Shown: positions 34,438 to 41,385 of the stretch, in pieces
Numbering within the stretch: position 1 is the first letter of the stretch
Layout: each line of letters opens with the position of its first letter
DNA from: Acidobacteriota bacterium
GTDB lineage: Bacteria; Acidobacteriota; Vicinamibacteria; Vicinamibacterales; SCN-69-37
Length of the DNA: 52,060 nt
Assembly: GCA_013203475.1 (NCBI GenBank)
Contig: JABMNV010000063.1
Location: forward strand, 1 to 52,060
Direction of reading: 5' to 3'
Made by a program: the position numbers and the translations under genes
Notes under the pieces: generated by a model
Databases searched by the model: none
Seen by the model: only the letters and a program-made list of their open reading frames with translations
Told to the model about the DNA's origin: nothing

Positions 34438-34459
34438 TGTCGTCGATAATAGGGAGGCC
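34438..34459. promoter_or_regulatory. 22-base divergent gap with a shared ATAATA core
   Basis: The gap between the FAD oxidoreductase (minus) and DtxR (plus) starts is 22 bases. ATAATA at 34446-34451 gives TATTAT on the minus strand (8 bases from the ATG) and GATAAT on the plus strand (9 bases from the ATG). The plus side also has AGGGAGG as a ribosome site. Confidence 0.4.
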
Positions 34460-35137
34460 ATGCTTCCGTCACAGACGGTCGAGAACTATCTCAAGACCAT
34501 TCACCTCGCGCACGCGGCGCAAACTGATCGCGAACTGGTTCCTATGGGCCAGCTCTCCTCAGCACTGGGCGTCGTCCCAGGCACCGCCACCACGATGGTG
34601 AAAGCCCTGGCCGAATCGGGCCTGGTGCACTACGAACCCTACATGGGCGTTCGCCTGACGGACGCTGGTGAGAAGCTCGCGTCCCTCGTGCTGCGCCGGC
34701 ATCGACTGATCGAACTGTTCCTGGTCAAAGTGCTTGGCATGAGTTGGGCGGAGGTGCACGACGAGGCCGAGCATCTGGAACACGCCGTGTCTGAGCGATT
34801 GATCGATCGCATCGACGAGATGCTGGGCCGACCTGAGGTGGATCCCCATGGCGACCCGATTCCCACCGCTGAGGGACTCATCCCGAACACCGAGAAGGCC
34901 CACGTCGATTTGCTGAACGCGCCCGTGGACACGAAGTTGGTGATCACACGTGTGCTGGACCAGGACCCCGAGTTCCTGAGGTTCATTGAACAACGTGATT
35001 TGATGCCCGGCAGCTCGGTCGTCATTGAGGCCAGAGACGCCGTCGCTGACGCAGTCAGGCTACGGGCCGAAGAAGGCAAGGGCACCACCATCGGCACCCG
35101 CGCCGCCTCAAAGGTTCTGGTCCGCCTCGCACGATAG
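34460..35137 (+). CDS. DtxR/MntR-family metal-dependent regulator with SH3-like domain
   Basis: A 225-residue regulator: winged helix ('LPSQTVENYLKTIHLAHA', 'LSSALGVVPGTATTMVKALAESGLVHYEP' in parts), dimerisation and metal-binding domain ('RRHRLIELFLVKVLGMSWAEVHDEAEHLEHAVSE' in parts, with conserved His and Glu residues) and a C-terminal FeoA/SH3-like domain from about residue 150. DtxR-type proteins repress iron or manganese uptake genes when metal is plentiful. It starts at ATG 34460 behind AGGGAGG. Placed 87 bases before the membrane-fused DtxR-FeoA gene and feoB, it is the likely soluble regulator of that iron-uptake block. Confidence 0.92.
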   Translation: MLPSQTVENYLKTIHLAHAAQTDRELVPMGQLSSALGVVPGTATTMVKALAESGLVHYEPYMGVRLTDAGEKLASLVLRRHRLIELFLVKVLGMSWAEVHDEAEHLEHAVSERLIDRIDEMLGRPEVDPHGDPIPTAEGLIPNTEKAHVDLLNAPVDTKLVITRVLDQDPEFLRFIEQRDLMPGSSVVIEARDAVADAVRLRAEEGKGTTIGTRAASKVLVRLAR

Positions 35138-35183
35138 ATCGCCTTGGAAACAACAACTCGGCGCCTCCTGCTCTGCCTAGACC

Positions 35184-35213
35184 TTGATTTTGAATAGTCA
35201 AAACTTATATTAT
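35184..35213 (+). promoter_or_regulatory. Promoter with a 16-bp dyad upstream of the DtxR-FeoA fusion gene
   Basis: -35 TTGATT (35184-35189) and -10 TATTAT (35208-35213) are 18 bases apart. A perfect inverted repeat TTTTGA-ATAG-TCAAAA (35188-35203) lies between and overlaps the -35. Predicted transcription begins about 5 bases before the ATG at 35225, so the leader would be nearly absent. The dyad is a candidate operator for the DtxR-type regulators here. Confidence 0.55.
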
Positions 35214-35224
35214 GGCTAATCGAA

Positions 35225-36229
35225 ATGCCTCCTGCACTGTTGATGTCACTTGGAGGTTTGGCCCTGGCGTTGGTCTTGTACTTCGCCTTCGGCTGGAACC
35301 TCCGCCGTCGCACCGACCAGACCCGCCATCGTCTGGAAGACGCACTCAAACACCTCTTTGATCTCGAGTACCGGGGTCGGCGCGGTTCGCTGGCCTCCCT
35401 GACAGGCGTCCTTCGCGTGGCAGACCGTGTGGCTCTCGATCTTGTGTCACGGATGCAGACGCAGAGCCTGTTGGTCACCCGCGGGTCGGAATTTGACCTG
35501 ACGTCAGAGGGCAAGCGGCTGGCACTGCAAGTGATTCGGGCACATCGACTGCTGGAGCGGTACTTCGCCGACGAAGCGCGGCTACCACTGCCGAAAGTGC
35601 ACGCCGCCGCCGAACGCGGTGAGCATCATCTCTCGCCCGACGCCGCAGACCGCCTGTCGGCCTCGCTCGGACACCCGGTTGTTGACCCGCATGGTGACCC
35701 GATCCCGACGCGTGACGGTTTTGTGCCTCCAGCCGCCGGGACGCCCGCCACCGCGTGGCCGCTTGAGCAACTCGCTCGGGTCGTGCATCTGGAAGACGAA
35801 CCACCGATTTCCTACGCCCAACTCGTTGCAGCGGGCGTCGCGGTGGGCCAGACGATGCGCATTATCGCTTCGACGCCCGAACGGCTTGTGATGACCGATG
35901 GTGAGAACGAATTCCGCCTGGCTCCTGCGGTGGCGGCCAATATTTTTCTGGCGGCCGCGCCGCGCGATTCTGGCCAGCGGAGCGCGGCGCGCCTGGCTGA
36001 CCTGGCTACTGGCCAGGCGGCTCAGGTGCTTGGACTCGACGAGGCGTGTCAGGGGTATAGCCGGCGTCGGTTGATGGATCTGGGCTTTACCGAAGGCGCG
36101 ACCATTCGACCGGCGTTGAGCACGTTCGCCGGCGATCCTCGCGCGTATGAAATTCGCGGCACACTCGTGGCGCTCAGACGCGATCAGGCGTCGCAAGTGC
36201 TGGTGTTGCCACAGGAGCAGGTGTCATGA
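35225..36229 (+). CDS. Membrane-anchored DtxR-like regulator fused to FeoA
   Basis: A 334-residue fusion of unusual layout. Residues 4-24 are a membrane helix ('LLMSLGGLALALVLYFAFGW') followed by Arg-rich residues, so the rest faces the cytoplasm. Residues 33-95 resemble a winged helix ('LEDALKHLFDLEYRGRRGSLASLTGVLRVADRVAL' in parts), 100-165 a DtxR dimerisation domain ('VHAAAERGEHHLSPDAADRLSASLGHPVVDPHGDPIPT' in parts), 175-245 an SH3-like domain and 255-330 a FeoA domain ('GYSRRRLMDLGFTEGATIRPAL', 'YEIRGTLVALRRDQASQVLV'). FeoA assists FeoB in ferrous iron uptake. Its stop overlaps feoB-N by four bases. Whether the winged helix still binds DNA is unknown. Confidence 0.82.
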   Translation: MPPALLMSLGGLALALVLYFAFGWNLRRRTDQTRHRLEDALKHLFDLEYRGRRGSLASLTGVLRVADRVALDLVSRMQTQSLLVTRGSEFDLTSEGKRLALQVIRAHRLLERYFADEARLPLPKVHAAAERGEHHLSPDAADRLSASLGHPVVDPHGDPIPTRDGFVPPAAGTPATAWPLEQLARVVHLEDEPPISYAQLVAAGVAVGQTMRIIASTPERLVMTDGENEFRLAPAVAANIFLAAAPRDSGQRSAARLADLATGQAAQVLGLDEACQGYSRRRLMDLGFTEGATIRPALSTFAGDPRAYEIRGTLVALRRDQASQVLVLPQEQVS

Positions 36230-37041
36230 GTGCCGACAACTGTGGTTCGTGTGTGGTCAACGCCGAACTGGCGCGCATGGGAGTCAACGTCGACAAGGTC
36301 GACCGCGTCGTGGCCCTGGCGGGCAATCCCAACACTGGCAAGTCTACGCTCTTCAACGCGTTGACTGGCCTCAAGCAACATACGGGCAATTGGCCAGGCA
36401 AGACCGTGACGCGCGCGGAAGGCGGTTTCGAGTTCGCCTCCGTGCGTTACAAACTCGTGGATCTGCCCGGCACGTATTCGTTGCTCTCAGCGTCACATGA
36501 CGAAGAGATTGCTCGTGATTTCCTGCTCTTCGGACAGCCCGACGCTACCATCGTCGTGATCGACGCCACCGCGATTGAGCGCAACCTGAATCTGGTGCTT
36601 CAAGTGCTCGAAATCACGTCGCGCGTGGTCATCGCCGTCAACCTCATGGATGAGGCGAAACGCAAGAACATCGACGTCGATGTGCGAAGTCTCTCGCGCG
36701 ACCTCGGCGTGCCGGCGGTCGGGATCGTGGCACGCACAGGCGAGGGCATCCACGCACTTCTTGAGGCGGTCGGAGGAGTGGCGTCCGGCGAGACTCACAC
36801 GACGCCGCTGCGAGTCAAAGGCACACCTGAATTTCATCGGGCCATCTCAGAGTTGGTGCCCCTGATCGAGTCGCTCGCACCTGGCGTGCCCAATGCGCGT
36901 TGGATCGCGATTCGTCTTCTCGACGGTGATGCCGAGGTTGAACAGGCGCTCTCATCTGGACGGTTGGTCGAGCTGGCCGCAGCCCAACAACAGGCGGCAC
37001 AACGATTCAGTGGAAAAATTGCGCTGCAGGGGGCCCAGTAG
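36226..37041 (+). CDS. feoB: FeoB GTPase domain as a separate polypeptide
   Basis: A 271-residue protein equal to the soluble N-terminal half of FeoB. G1 is GNPNTGKS (residues 33-40), G2 lies in 'GKTVTRAEG', G3 is 'DLPGTYSLLS', G4 is 'NLMDEAKR', followed by the helical GDI domain to the end. An extra N-terminal CxxC pair (C6, C9, 'NCGSC') precedes the G domain. In usual FeoB the same chain continues into the membrane pore; here it stops at TAG 37039-37041 at the end of the GDI domain. It overlaps the fusion gene by four bases (ATGA). Confidence 0.93.
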   Translation: MSADNCGSCVVNAELARMGVNVDKVDRVVALAGNPNTGKSTLFNALTGLKQHTGNWPGKTVTRAEGGFEFASVRYKLVDLPGTYSLLSASHDEEIARDFLLFGQPDATIVVIDATAIERNLNLVLQVLEITSRVVIAVNLMDEAKRKNIDVDVRSLSRDLGVPAVGIVARTGEGIHALLEAVGGVASGETHTTPLRVKGTPEFHRAISELVPLIESLAPGVPNARWIAIRLLDGDAEVEQALSSGRLVELAAAQQQAAQRFSGKIALQGAQ

Positions 37042-38417
37042 TGGCAAGCCCGACTGCGGCTGATGTCCTCCATCGCGCCGCCGAACTTCGGGGCACACTG
37101 ACGGCCCAGTTTCGCGACGAGACAGTCAAATCGATCTATGCCGAGGCGGAACGTGTCGCCCGGCGTGCGTCCCACCAAACGGGCAGCGCGCGGTACGACT
37201 TCGATCAACGCATCGACCGCCTCGTCACGTCGCCCATCTTCGGCCTGCCGATCATGGCGCTCATGCTCGCCACGGTCTTCTGGCTCACGGTCGCTGGCGC
37301 AAACGTGCCGTCTGCGATGCTGGCGAACTTCTTCTTCTGGATCGAAGGACACGGCGCCGCGTTGTTTGATTCCTTCGGGGCACCGTGGTGGGTCACCGGG
37401 TTCCTCTGGCACGGCGTCTACCGCGGCCTGGCGTGGGTCATCAGCGTCATGCTGCCGCCCATGGCGATCTTCTTCCCGCTGTTCACGATCCTCGAAGACC
37501 TTGGGTACCTCCCCCGTGTCGCATTCAATCTCGACTTCCTGTTTCGTCGGGCGGGCGCGCATGGCAAACAGGCCCTCACCATGGCGATGGGGTTCGGATG
37601 TAACGCGGCCGGTGTGATTGCCACGCGCGTGATCGATTCTCCCAGAGAGCGTCTGGTGGCGATCCTCACCAACAACTTTGTCCCGTGCAACGGCCGCTTT
37701 CCGACGCTCATCATGATCGCCACGATCTTCGTCGGACCGCTGGTGCCTGCCGCCGTCGCGTCGTTGGCCGCCGCGGGTGCCGTGGTGGGTGTCGTCATCA
37801 TCGGCGTGATCTTCACACTCGCCGTGTCGTGGGGTCTGTCGCGCACGGTCCTCAAGGGCGAAGCGTCCGCCTTCACACTGGAGCTGCCGCCCTATCGGCG
37901 ACCTGGCGTGATGCGCATCCTTTACACGTCCCTGATCGATCGGACGTTGTTTGTGCTCTGGCGCGCAATTCTGACTGCGGCGCCTGCCGGTGCCGTGATC
38001 TGGATTCTCGCCAACATCAACATTGCCGATATCAGCATCGCCCGACACATCGCCAACGGGCTCAACCCGCTCGGGCACGCCATCGGGCTGGACGGTGTCG
38101 TGCTACTGGCGTACATCATCGCGATTCCCGCCAACGAAATCGTCGTCCCCACACTGCTCATGGTCTACATGGGCACAGGAATGATGACGGACGTGACCTC
38201 GATTGAGGATGTGACCAACCTGCTGATCAACCAGGAAGGCTGGACGCTGCTCACCGCCGTCAACCTGATGCTGTTCTCGTTGTTGCACAATCCGTGTGCC
38301 ACGACGATCATCACCATCTACAAAGAGACGCTGAGCATCAAGTGGACGACCATCGGCACGCTCCTGCCGCTCGGCTTGGCGTTTCTTGTGACGTTTATCG
38401 TCGCGTCACTCTGGTAG
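37041..38417 (+). CDS. feoB: FeoB membrane (pore) domain as a separate polypeptide
   Basis: A 458-residue membrane protein matching the C-terminal part of FeoB: the end of the GDI region ('DVLHRAAELRGTL'), then Gate motifs with 'LFTILEDLGYLPRVAFNLD', 'MGFGCNAAGVIATRVI' and 'NNFVPCNGRFPTLIMI', and 'LLHNPCATTIITIYKE' in the second Gate half. The conserved cysteines of the iron path are present. The start is GTG 37041, sharing one base with the TAG of the GTPase gene, behind AGGGGG (37028-37033) at 7 bases; this supports re-initiation of translation. Together the two chains make about 729 residues, the normal FeoB length. Confidence 0.93.
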   Translation: MASPTAADVLHRAAELRGTLTAQFRDETVKSIYAEAERVARRASHQTGSARYDFDQRIDRLVTSPIFGLPIMALMLATVFWLTVAGANVPSAMLANFFFWIEGHGAALFDSFGAPWWVTGFLWHGVYRGLAWVISVMLPPMAIFFPLFTILEDLGYLPRVAFNLDFLFRRAGAHGKQALTMAMGFGCNAAGVIATRVIDSPRERLVAILTNNFVPCNGRFPTLIMIATIFVGPLVPAAVASLAAAGAVVGVVIIGVIFTLAVSWGLSRTVLKGEASAFTLELPPYRRPGVMRILYTSLIDRTLFVLWRAILTAAPAGAVIWILANINIADISIARHIANGLNPLGHAIGLDGVVLLAYIIAIPANEIVVPTLLMVYMGTGMMTDVTSIEDVTNLLINQEGWTLLTAVNLMLFSLLHNPCATTIITIYKETLSIKWTTIGTLLPLGLAFLVTFIVASLW

Positions 38418-38426
38418 GACTTTCAC

Positions 38427-39140
38427 TTACTGCTTGTTGTAGGCGATTCCCGCTGTCTGTGCCTGTTCGATGGCGATCACCATCGCCGGGACGATGGTCA
38501 CACCCGGCAACACGTGCGCAGTCAGGTCTTTGAGGATGTCGGCTTGCGCTCCCTTGCCACGCGCCTCAAGGTCGAACGTCCACCCGTTGAGTGCGTTGTT
38601 GCACAGCAGGAACTTGGCGCCCATGCCCTGAAGGCTCTTGATGCCGGCGGCGACGATGGCGCCGCCGAACATTGGAAGGTCAGGCGAGTTGAGGGCCTGT
38701 GAGAAGAGATGACGGTCGTCAGCCGTTGGGCTGTTGAACACGTTACGCGTGTAGGCGCGACCGTTCGCATCTTTCAGGCCAAAGTACTCACCGAGGCCGT
38801 AATTCGCCCACATCTCATCGTCAACGCTCATTCCAATGCTTGCACCCGCACCAAAGGAGTAGAACGAACCGACCGCGCCCACGTCGCCGGGCTTGGCGCC
38901 CATGGCCGCTGAGTACGTATTGATGTAGTTCAAGATGTGGAGCAGCGGAAAGCCATTCTTGTGCTGAGGAAAATCGAAGAAGCACCGGTGGGTTCCCTTC
39001 ACGTCATTCATCCACGCAGTGCCGCCTTGATGTGGGGCCGACTCGGCGCGCAGGCCGGTCAACGGCAGGCTCACAGCGGCGGCGGTTGCAGCGAACAGGC
39101 CGCCCAGAAAGCTACGTCGAGGTGTCTTGCTGGTGGTCAT
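38427..39140 (-). CDS. Tat-exported DsrE-like protein
   Basis: A 237-residue protein with a Tat signal ('TPRRSFLGGLFAATAAAVSLP') and a DsrE/F-like alpha/beta domain: 'FPLLHILNYINTYSAAMGAKPGDVGAVGSFYSFGA' in parts, 'AAGIKSLQGMGAKFLLCNNALNGW' and 'VLPGVTIVPAMVIAIEQAQTAGIAYNK'. The Cys in 'FLLCNNAL' matches the active cysteine position of DsrE-like sulfur carriers. Exported relatives have no proven function. ATG 39140 is preceded by a near-consensus promoter. Confidence 0.82.
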   Translation of the reverse strand: MTTSKTPRRSFLGGLFAATAAAVSLPLTGLRAESAPHQGGTAWMNDVKGTHRCFFDFPQHKNGFPLLHILNYINTYSAAMGAKPGDVGAVGSFYSFGAGASIGMSVDDEMWANYGLGEYFGLKDANGRAYTRNVFNSPTADDRHLFSQALNSPDLPMFGGAIVAAGIKSLQGMGAKFLLCNNALNGWTFDLEARGKGAQADILKDLTAHVLPGVTIVPAMVIAIEQAQTAGIAYNKQ

Positions 39141-39150
39141 GTGGTCCTTG

Positions 39151-39178
39151 AGTCTACGGGCTGCCGAGACGATGTCAA
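39151..39178 (-). promoter_or_regulatory. Promoter of the DsrE-like gene
   Basis: On the minus strand a perfect -35 TTGACA (39173-39178) and a -10 TAGACT (39151-39156) are 16 bases apart. Only 10 bases separate the -10 from ATG 39140, so the leader would be about 3 bases, though AAGGA is present. Confidence 0.6.
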
Positions 39179-39284
39179 GTGTCAGGCCGCACCGCGGTGA
39201 CAAACATCAGTGGTCAAGTGCACGACGGTGGCTCCGGTATCTCCGGAGTCCGCGGCGTTGCGGCCCACGCCGCGCTACGATCCC

Positions 39285-39325
39285 AAGCACTCAGCACTCA
39301 GCACCCAGCACCAAACACCCAGCCC
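39285..39325. repeat. Heptamer AGCAC array behind queD
   Basis: Plus-strand units AAGCAC, TCAGCAC, TCAGCAC, CCAGCAC, CAAACAC, CCAGCCC. The array ends 3 bases from the queD stop codon (39329-39331) and belongs to the same family as 6980-7013, but in the opposite orientation relative to the adjacent gene. The rest of the 39179-39328 gap holds nothing I can name. Confidence 0.75.
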
Positions 39326-39328
39326 CCC

Positions 39329-39730
39329 TTACGGTCTCCAACTCGCGCACGACCCGGGCGTTTCCCAGAGCCGTACCGCTGACACGCTGAATCCGAGCTC
39401 CCTGACCGTGTCGTAAATCAGTCGCGCCAATCGCTCGGCGGTCGGGTTGCTGTCGAGAGTGAACACCGGCTCCCCCTGCGCGCGAAGCACCTCCACCATC
39501 GGGTCGTCGTGACACAGGATCATCTTGTGGTCCAGCTCCCGGTCGATCCACGCTTTGACGACGTTCTTCACGTCAGTAAAATCCACGACCATGTTCCGGT
39601 CGTCGAGTTCGGCGGCGGTGATGTCGATCTCCACCATGGCATTGTGGCCATGCAGGTAACGACACACTCCGTCATAGTTGAGCAACCGGTGGCCGTAGCA
39701 GAAGTCGAGACGTTTGGTGACGGAATACAT
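39329..39730 (-). CDS. queD: 6-carboxytetrahydropterin synthase (QueD)
   Basis: A 133-residue PTPS-fold enzyme: zinc ligands H14 ('YGHRL'), H27 and H29 ('LHGHN') and the catalytic C23 ('GVCRYLHGHN'), with 'VVDFTDVKNVVKAWIDRELDHKMIL' (in parts) and 'NPTAERLARLIYD'. It makes 6-carboxytetrahydropterin in the queuosine/7-deazaguanine pathway. Divergent from queC with a 62-base gap, so both are likely switched on together. Confidence 0.94.
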   Translation of the reverse strand: MYSVTKRLDFCYGHRLLNYDGVCRYLHGHNAMVEIDITAAELDDRNMVVDFTDVKNVVKAWIDRELDHKMILCHDDPMVEVLRAQGEPVFTLDSNPTAERLARLIYDTVRELGFSVSAVRLWETPGSCASWRP

Positions 39731-39792
39731 GGGTGGTTGATTGATTATTCGTCAATTGGAGGCTGGCCAGTGTTGAAACTTGAAGGCGTCAG

Positions 39793-40479
39793 ATGAGCGG
39801 GCCAACGGCCGTGCTGTTCTCAGGCGGGGTTGATAGCACGGTGCTGCTGGCCGAAGAATTGGCCCGCGGCCGACGTGTGCATCCGATTCACGTGCGGGTC
39901 GGCTTGGCCTGGGAAGACGCCGAGGCCCGCGCGATCACCCGACTCCTGGCCGCAGCGCCGTTCGTCGGCCGGGCCCGTCCGGGTGTCACACTCACGGTTG
40001 ATGCACGAGACATTTACCCGTCCGACCACTGGGCCCGAGTGGGTACTCCGCCCGCGTTCGACTCGCCGGACCGCGAGGTCTACATCGAAGGACGGAATCT
40101 ATTACTGCTCACGCATGCCGCGCTCTGGTGCCGACAACACGGGGTCGGTCGGCTCGCGCTGGCGCCGCTGGCAGGAAACCCGTTTCCGGATGCCACACTA
40201 GAATTTTTCGCCGCCATGTCCACGGCCGTCAGTCTTGGGCTCGACTCTCCCATCGAGATCGTCGCGCCCTACTTGGCGTTAAAAAAGCACGAGGTGGTCG
40301 CGCGCGGACTCCGGCTCGGCGTGCCACTGGAGTTCACGTTGTCGTGTATGAATCCCGCACCCGGCGACCGCCATTGCGGCAAGTGCAGCAAGTGCCGGGA
40401 GCGGCAAGAAGGGCTAGCCAGCTCCCCACTTCCCCACCTCCCCAGCTCCCCACTTCCCCAGCTCTCTAGTAGCGCGTGA
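39793..40479 (+). CDS. queC: 7-cyano-7-deazaguanine synthase (QueC) with repeat-encoded tail
   Basis: A 228-residue PP-loop ATPase that makes preQ0. The P-loop is SGGVDST (residues 10-16) and the zinc site is C185, C195, C198 and C201 ('CMNPAPGDRHCGKCSKC'). The normal protein should end near residue 207; the last 21 residues (Ser/Pro/Leu-rich) come from a direct repeat at 40418-40466. GAAGG before the ATG is the ribosome site. The 3' end overlaps the convergent DUF4097 gene by 14 bases. Confidence 0.92.
   Translation: MSGPTAVLFSGGVDSTVLLAEELARGRRVHPIHVRVGLAWEDAEARAITRLLAAAPFVGRARPGVTLTVDARDIYPSDHWARVGTPPAFDSPDREVYIEGRNLLLLTHAALWCRQHGVGRLALAPLAGNPFPDATLEFFAAMSTAVSLGLDSPIEIVAPYLALKKHEVVARGLRLGVPLEFTLSCMNPAPGDRHCGKCSKCRERQEGLASSPLPHLPSSPLPQLSSSA
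40418..40466. repeat. Direct repeat of a 17-base unit inside the queC 3' end
   Basis: AGCTCCCCACTTCCCCA occurs perfectly at 40420-40436 and 40444-40460 (period 24), with related C-rich spacers between and after. It encodes the odd queC tail and reaches the stop codon of the convergent DUF4097 gene. Confidence 0.9.
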
Positions 40480-41371
40480 GGCGAATCGACCCGTCCTCGG
40501 TCCGGAGAATAAACCGCTTGCCTCCGGTTCCGAGACGGCCACGCAGGGTGGGTTCGTCGCGGGTGCCTCCTGACTGATCAGCCAACTCGAGTTCGGAACG
40601 CACGCGGCTCCCCCGGGGCTCGGCGACTATTTCTGCGCTGAAATCGTCAGCGAGCTCGACCGAAATCGACCCATCGCTGGTCGCGGCCATCCAATCCTCG
40701 GCCATCACCGCACCACGCCGAATCCGGAGCACGATAGACCCGTCGCCCGACCTGGCACGAAGGGCCGTCGGCACTCCGGACAGCCTGATCGACCCGTCAT
40801 CGGTGCGCGCCTCGACGCGCCCCACAACGTCTTCGATCGTCACCGACCCATCGCCAGATTCGATCAATAAGTCGCCCGATGTCTCAATGGCCCGAATGCT
40901 CCCATCGCCGCTCCTGAGTTCGAGTTTGCCCTCAACGCGCTCTATGAGCATGGACCCGTCGCCAGTGCGAACGGTCACATTCGTCTTGAGTGGCACATTC
41001 ACGATCAGGCGGGCGCTGGGCGACGTGAAACTGCCAAACCCCACAAATGTCCGACTGCCCGTGTGGCGCACGTCCACTTTGATTCTCTGGCCCGTCTGCT
41101 CCGCGAGCACCTCGATCTTGTCGACGGCTTCTTTGTCCTCGGCTCGCTTCTCGATCTCCACGACCACGTCGTCTCGGTCCCAGCCGCGCACTTCGACACG
41201 GCCGTCAAAGGTGTAAAGATTGAGGTCCGCCACGCCTTCCACGGCGAACCGTTTCTCGACACGCTCGATGAATCCCTGGTTGTCGACGTTGATGGTGCAC
41301 GCCGTCAACGCGGTGACGCAGGACAAAATGCCGGTCGCGGCCAGTGTTCGCATACGTACGATTACGGTCAT
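40466..41371 (-). CDS. DUF4097-type lipoprotein with GDGS repeats
   Basis: About 301 residues. The lipoprotein signal ends at 'VTALTAC'; the mature part is a repetitive beta-solenoid with seven turns each ending in a G/D-D-G-S motif ('TGDGSMLI', 'SGDGSIRA', 'SGDGSVTI', 'TDDGSIRL', 'SGDGSIVL', 'TSDGSISV', 'TEDGSIRL'). DUF4097/DUF4098 proteins are common surface or periplasmic proteins of unknown role. It starts 14 bases after nagA; ATG 41353 is another possible start. Confidence 0.85.
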   Translation of the reverse strand: MTVIVRMRTLAATGILSCVTALTACTINVDNQGFIERVEKRFAVEGVADLNLYTFDGRVEVRGWDRDDVVVEIEKRAEDKEAVDKIEVLAEQTGQRIKVDVRHTGSRTFVGFGSFTSPSARLIVNVPLKTNVTVRTGDGSMLIERVEGKLELRSGDGSIRAIETSGDLLIESGDGSVTIEDVVGRVEARTDDGSIRLSGVPTALRARSGDGSIVLRIRRGAVMAEDWMAATSDGSISVELADDFSAEIVAEPRGSRVRSELELADQSGGTRDEPTLRGRLGTGGKRFILRTEDGSIRLTRY

Positions 41372-41385
41372 TCTGCGCTGAACGT

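Noticed and set aside
36834-38078. 414-codon open frame on the minus strand
   Set aside because: Antisense to feoB; rich in Asp, Arg and His with no motif.
36226-38417. feoB as a decayed pseudogene
   Set aside because: Both parts keep all motifs, and the second has its own ribosome site and GTG start; a working split is more likely than decay.
39731-39792. preQ1 riboswitch between queD and queC
   Set aside because: The 62-base gap has only a short TTGA/TCAA dyad and no pseudoknot-like A-rich tail; too little support.
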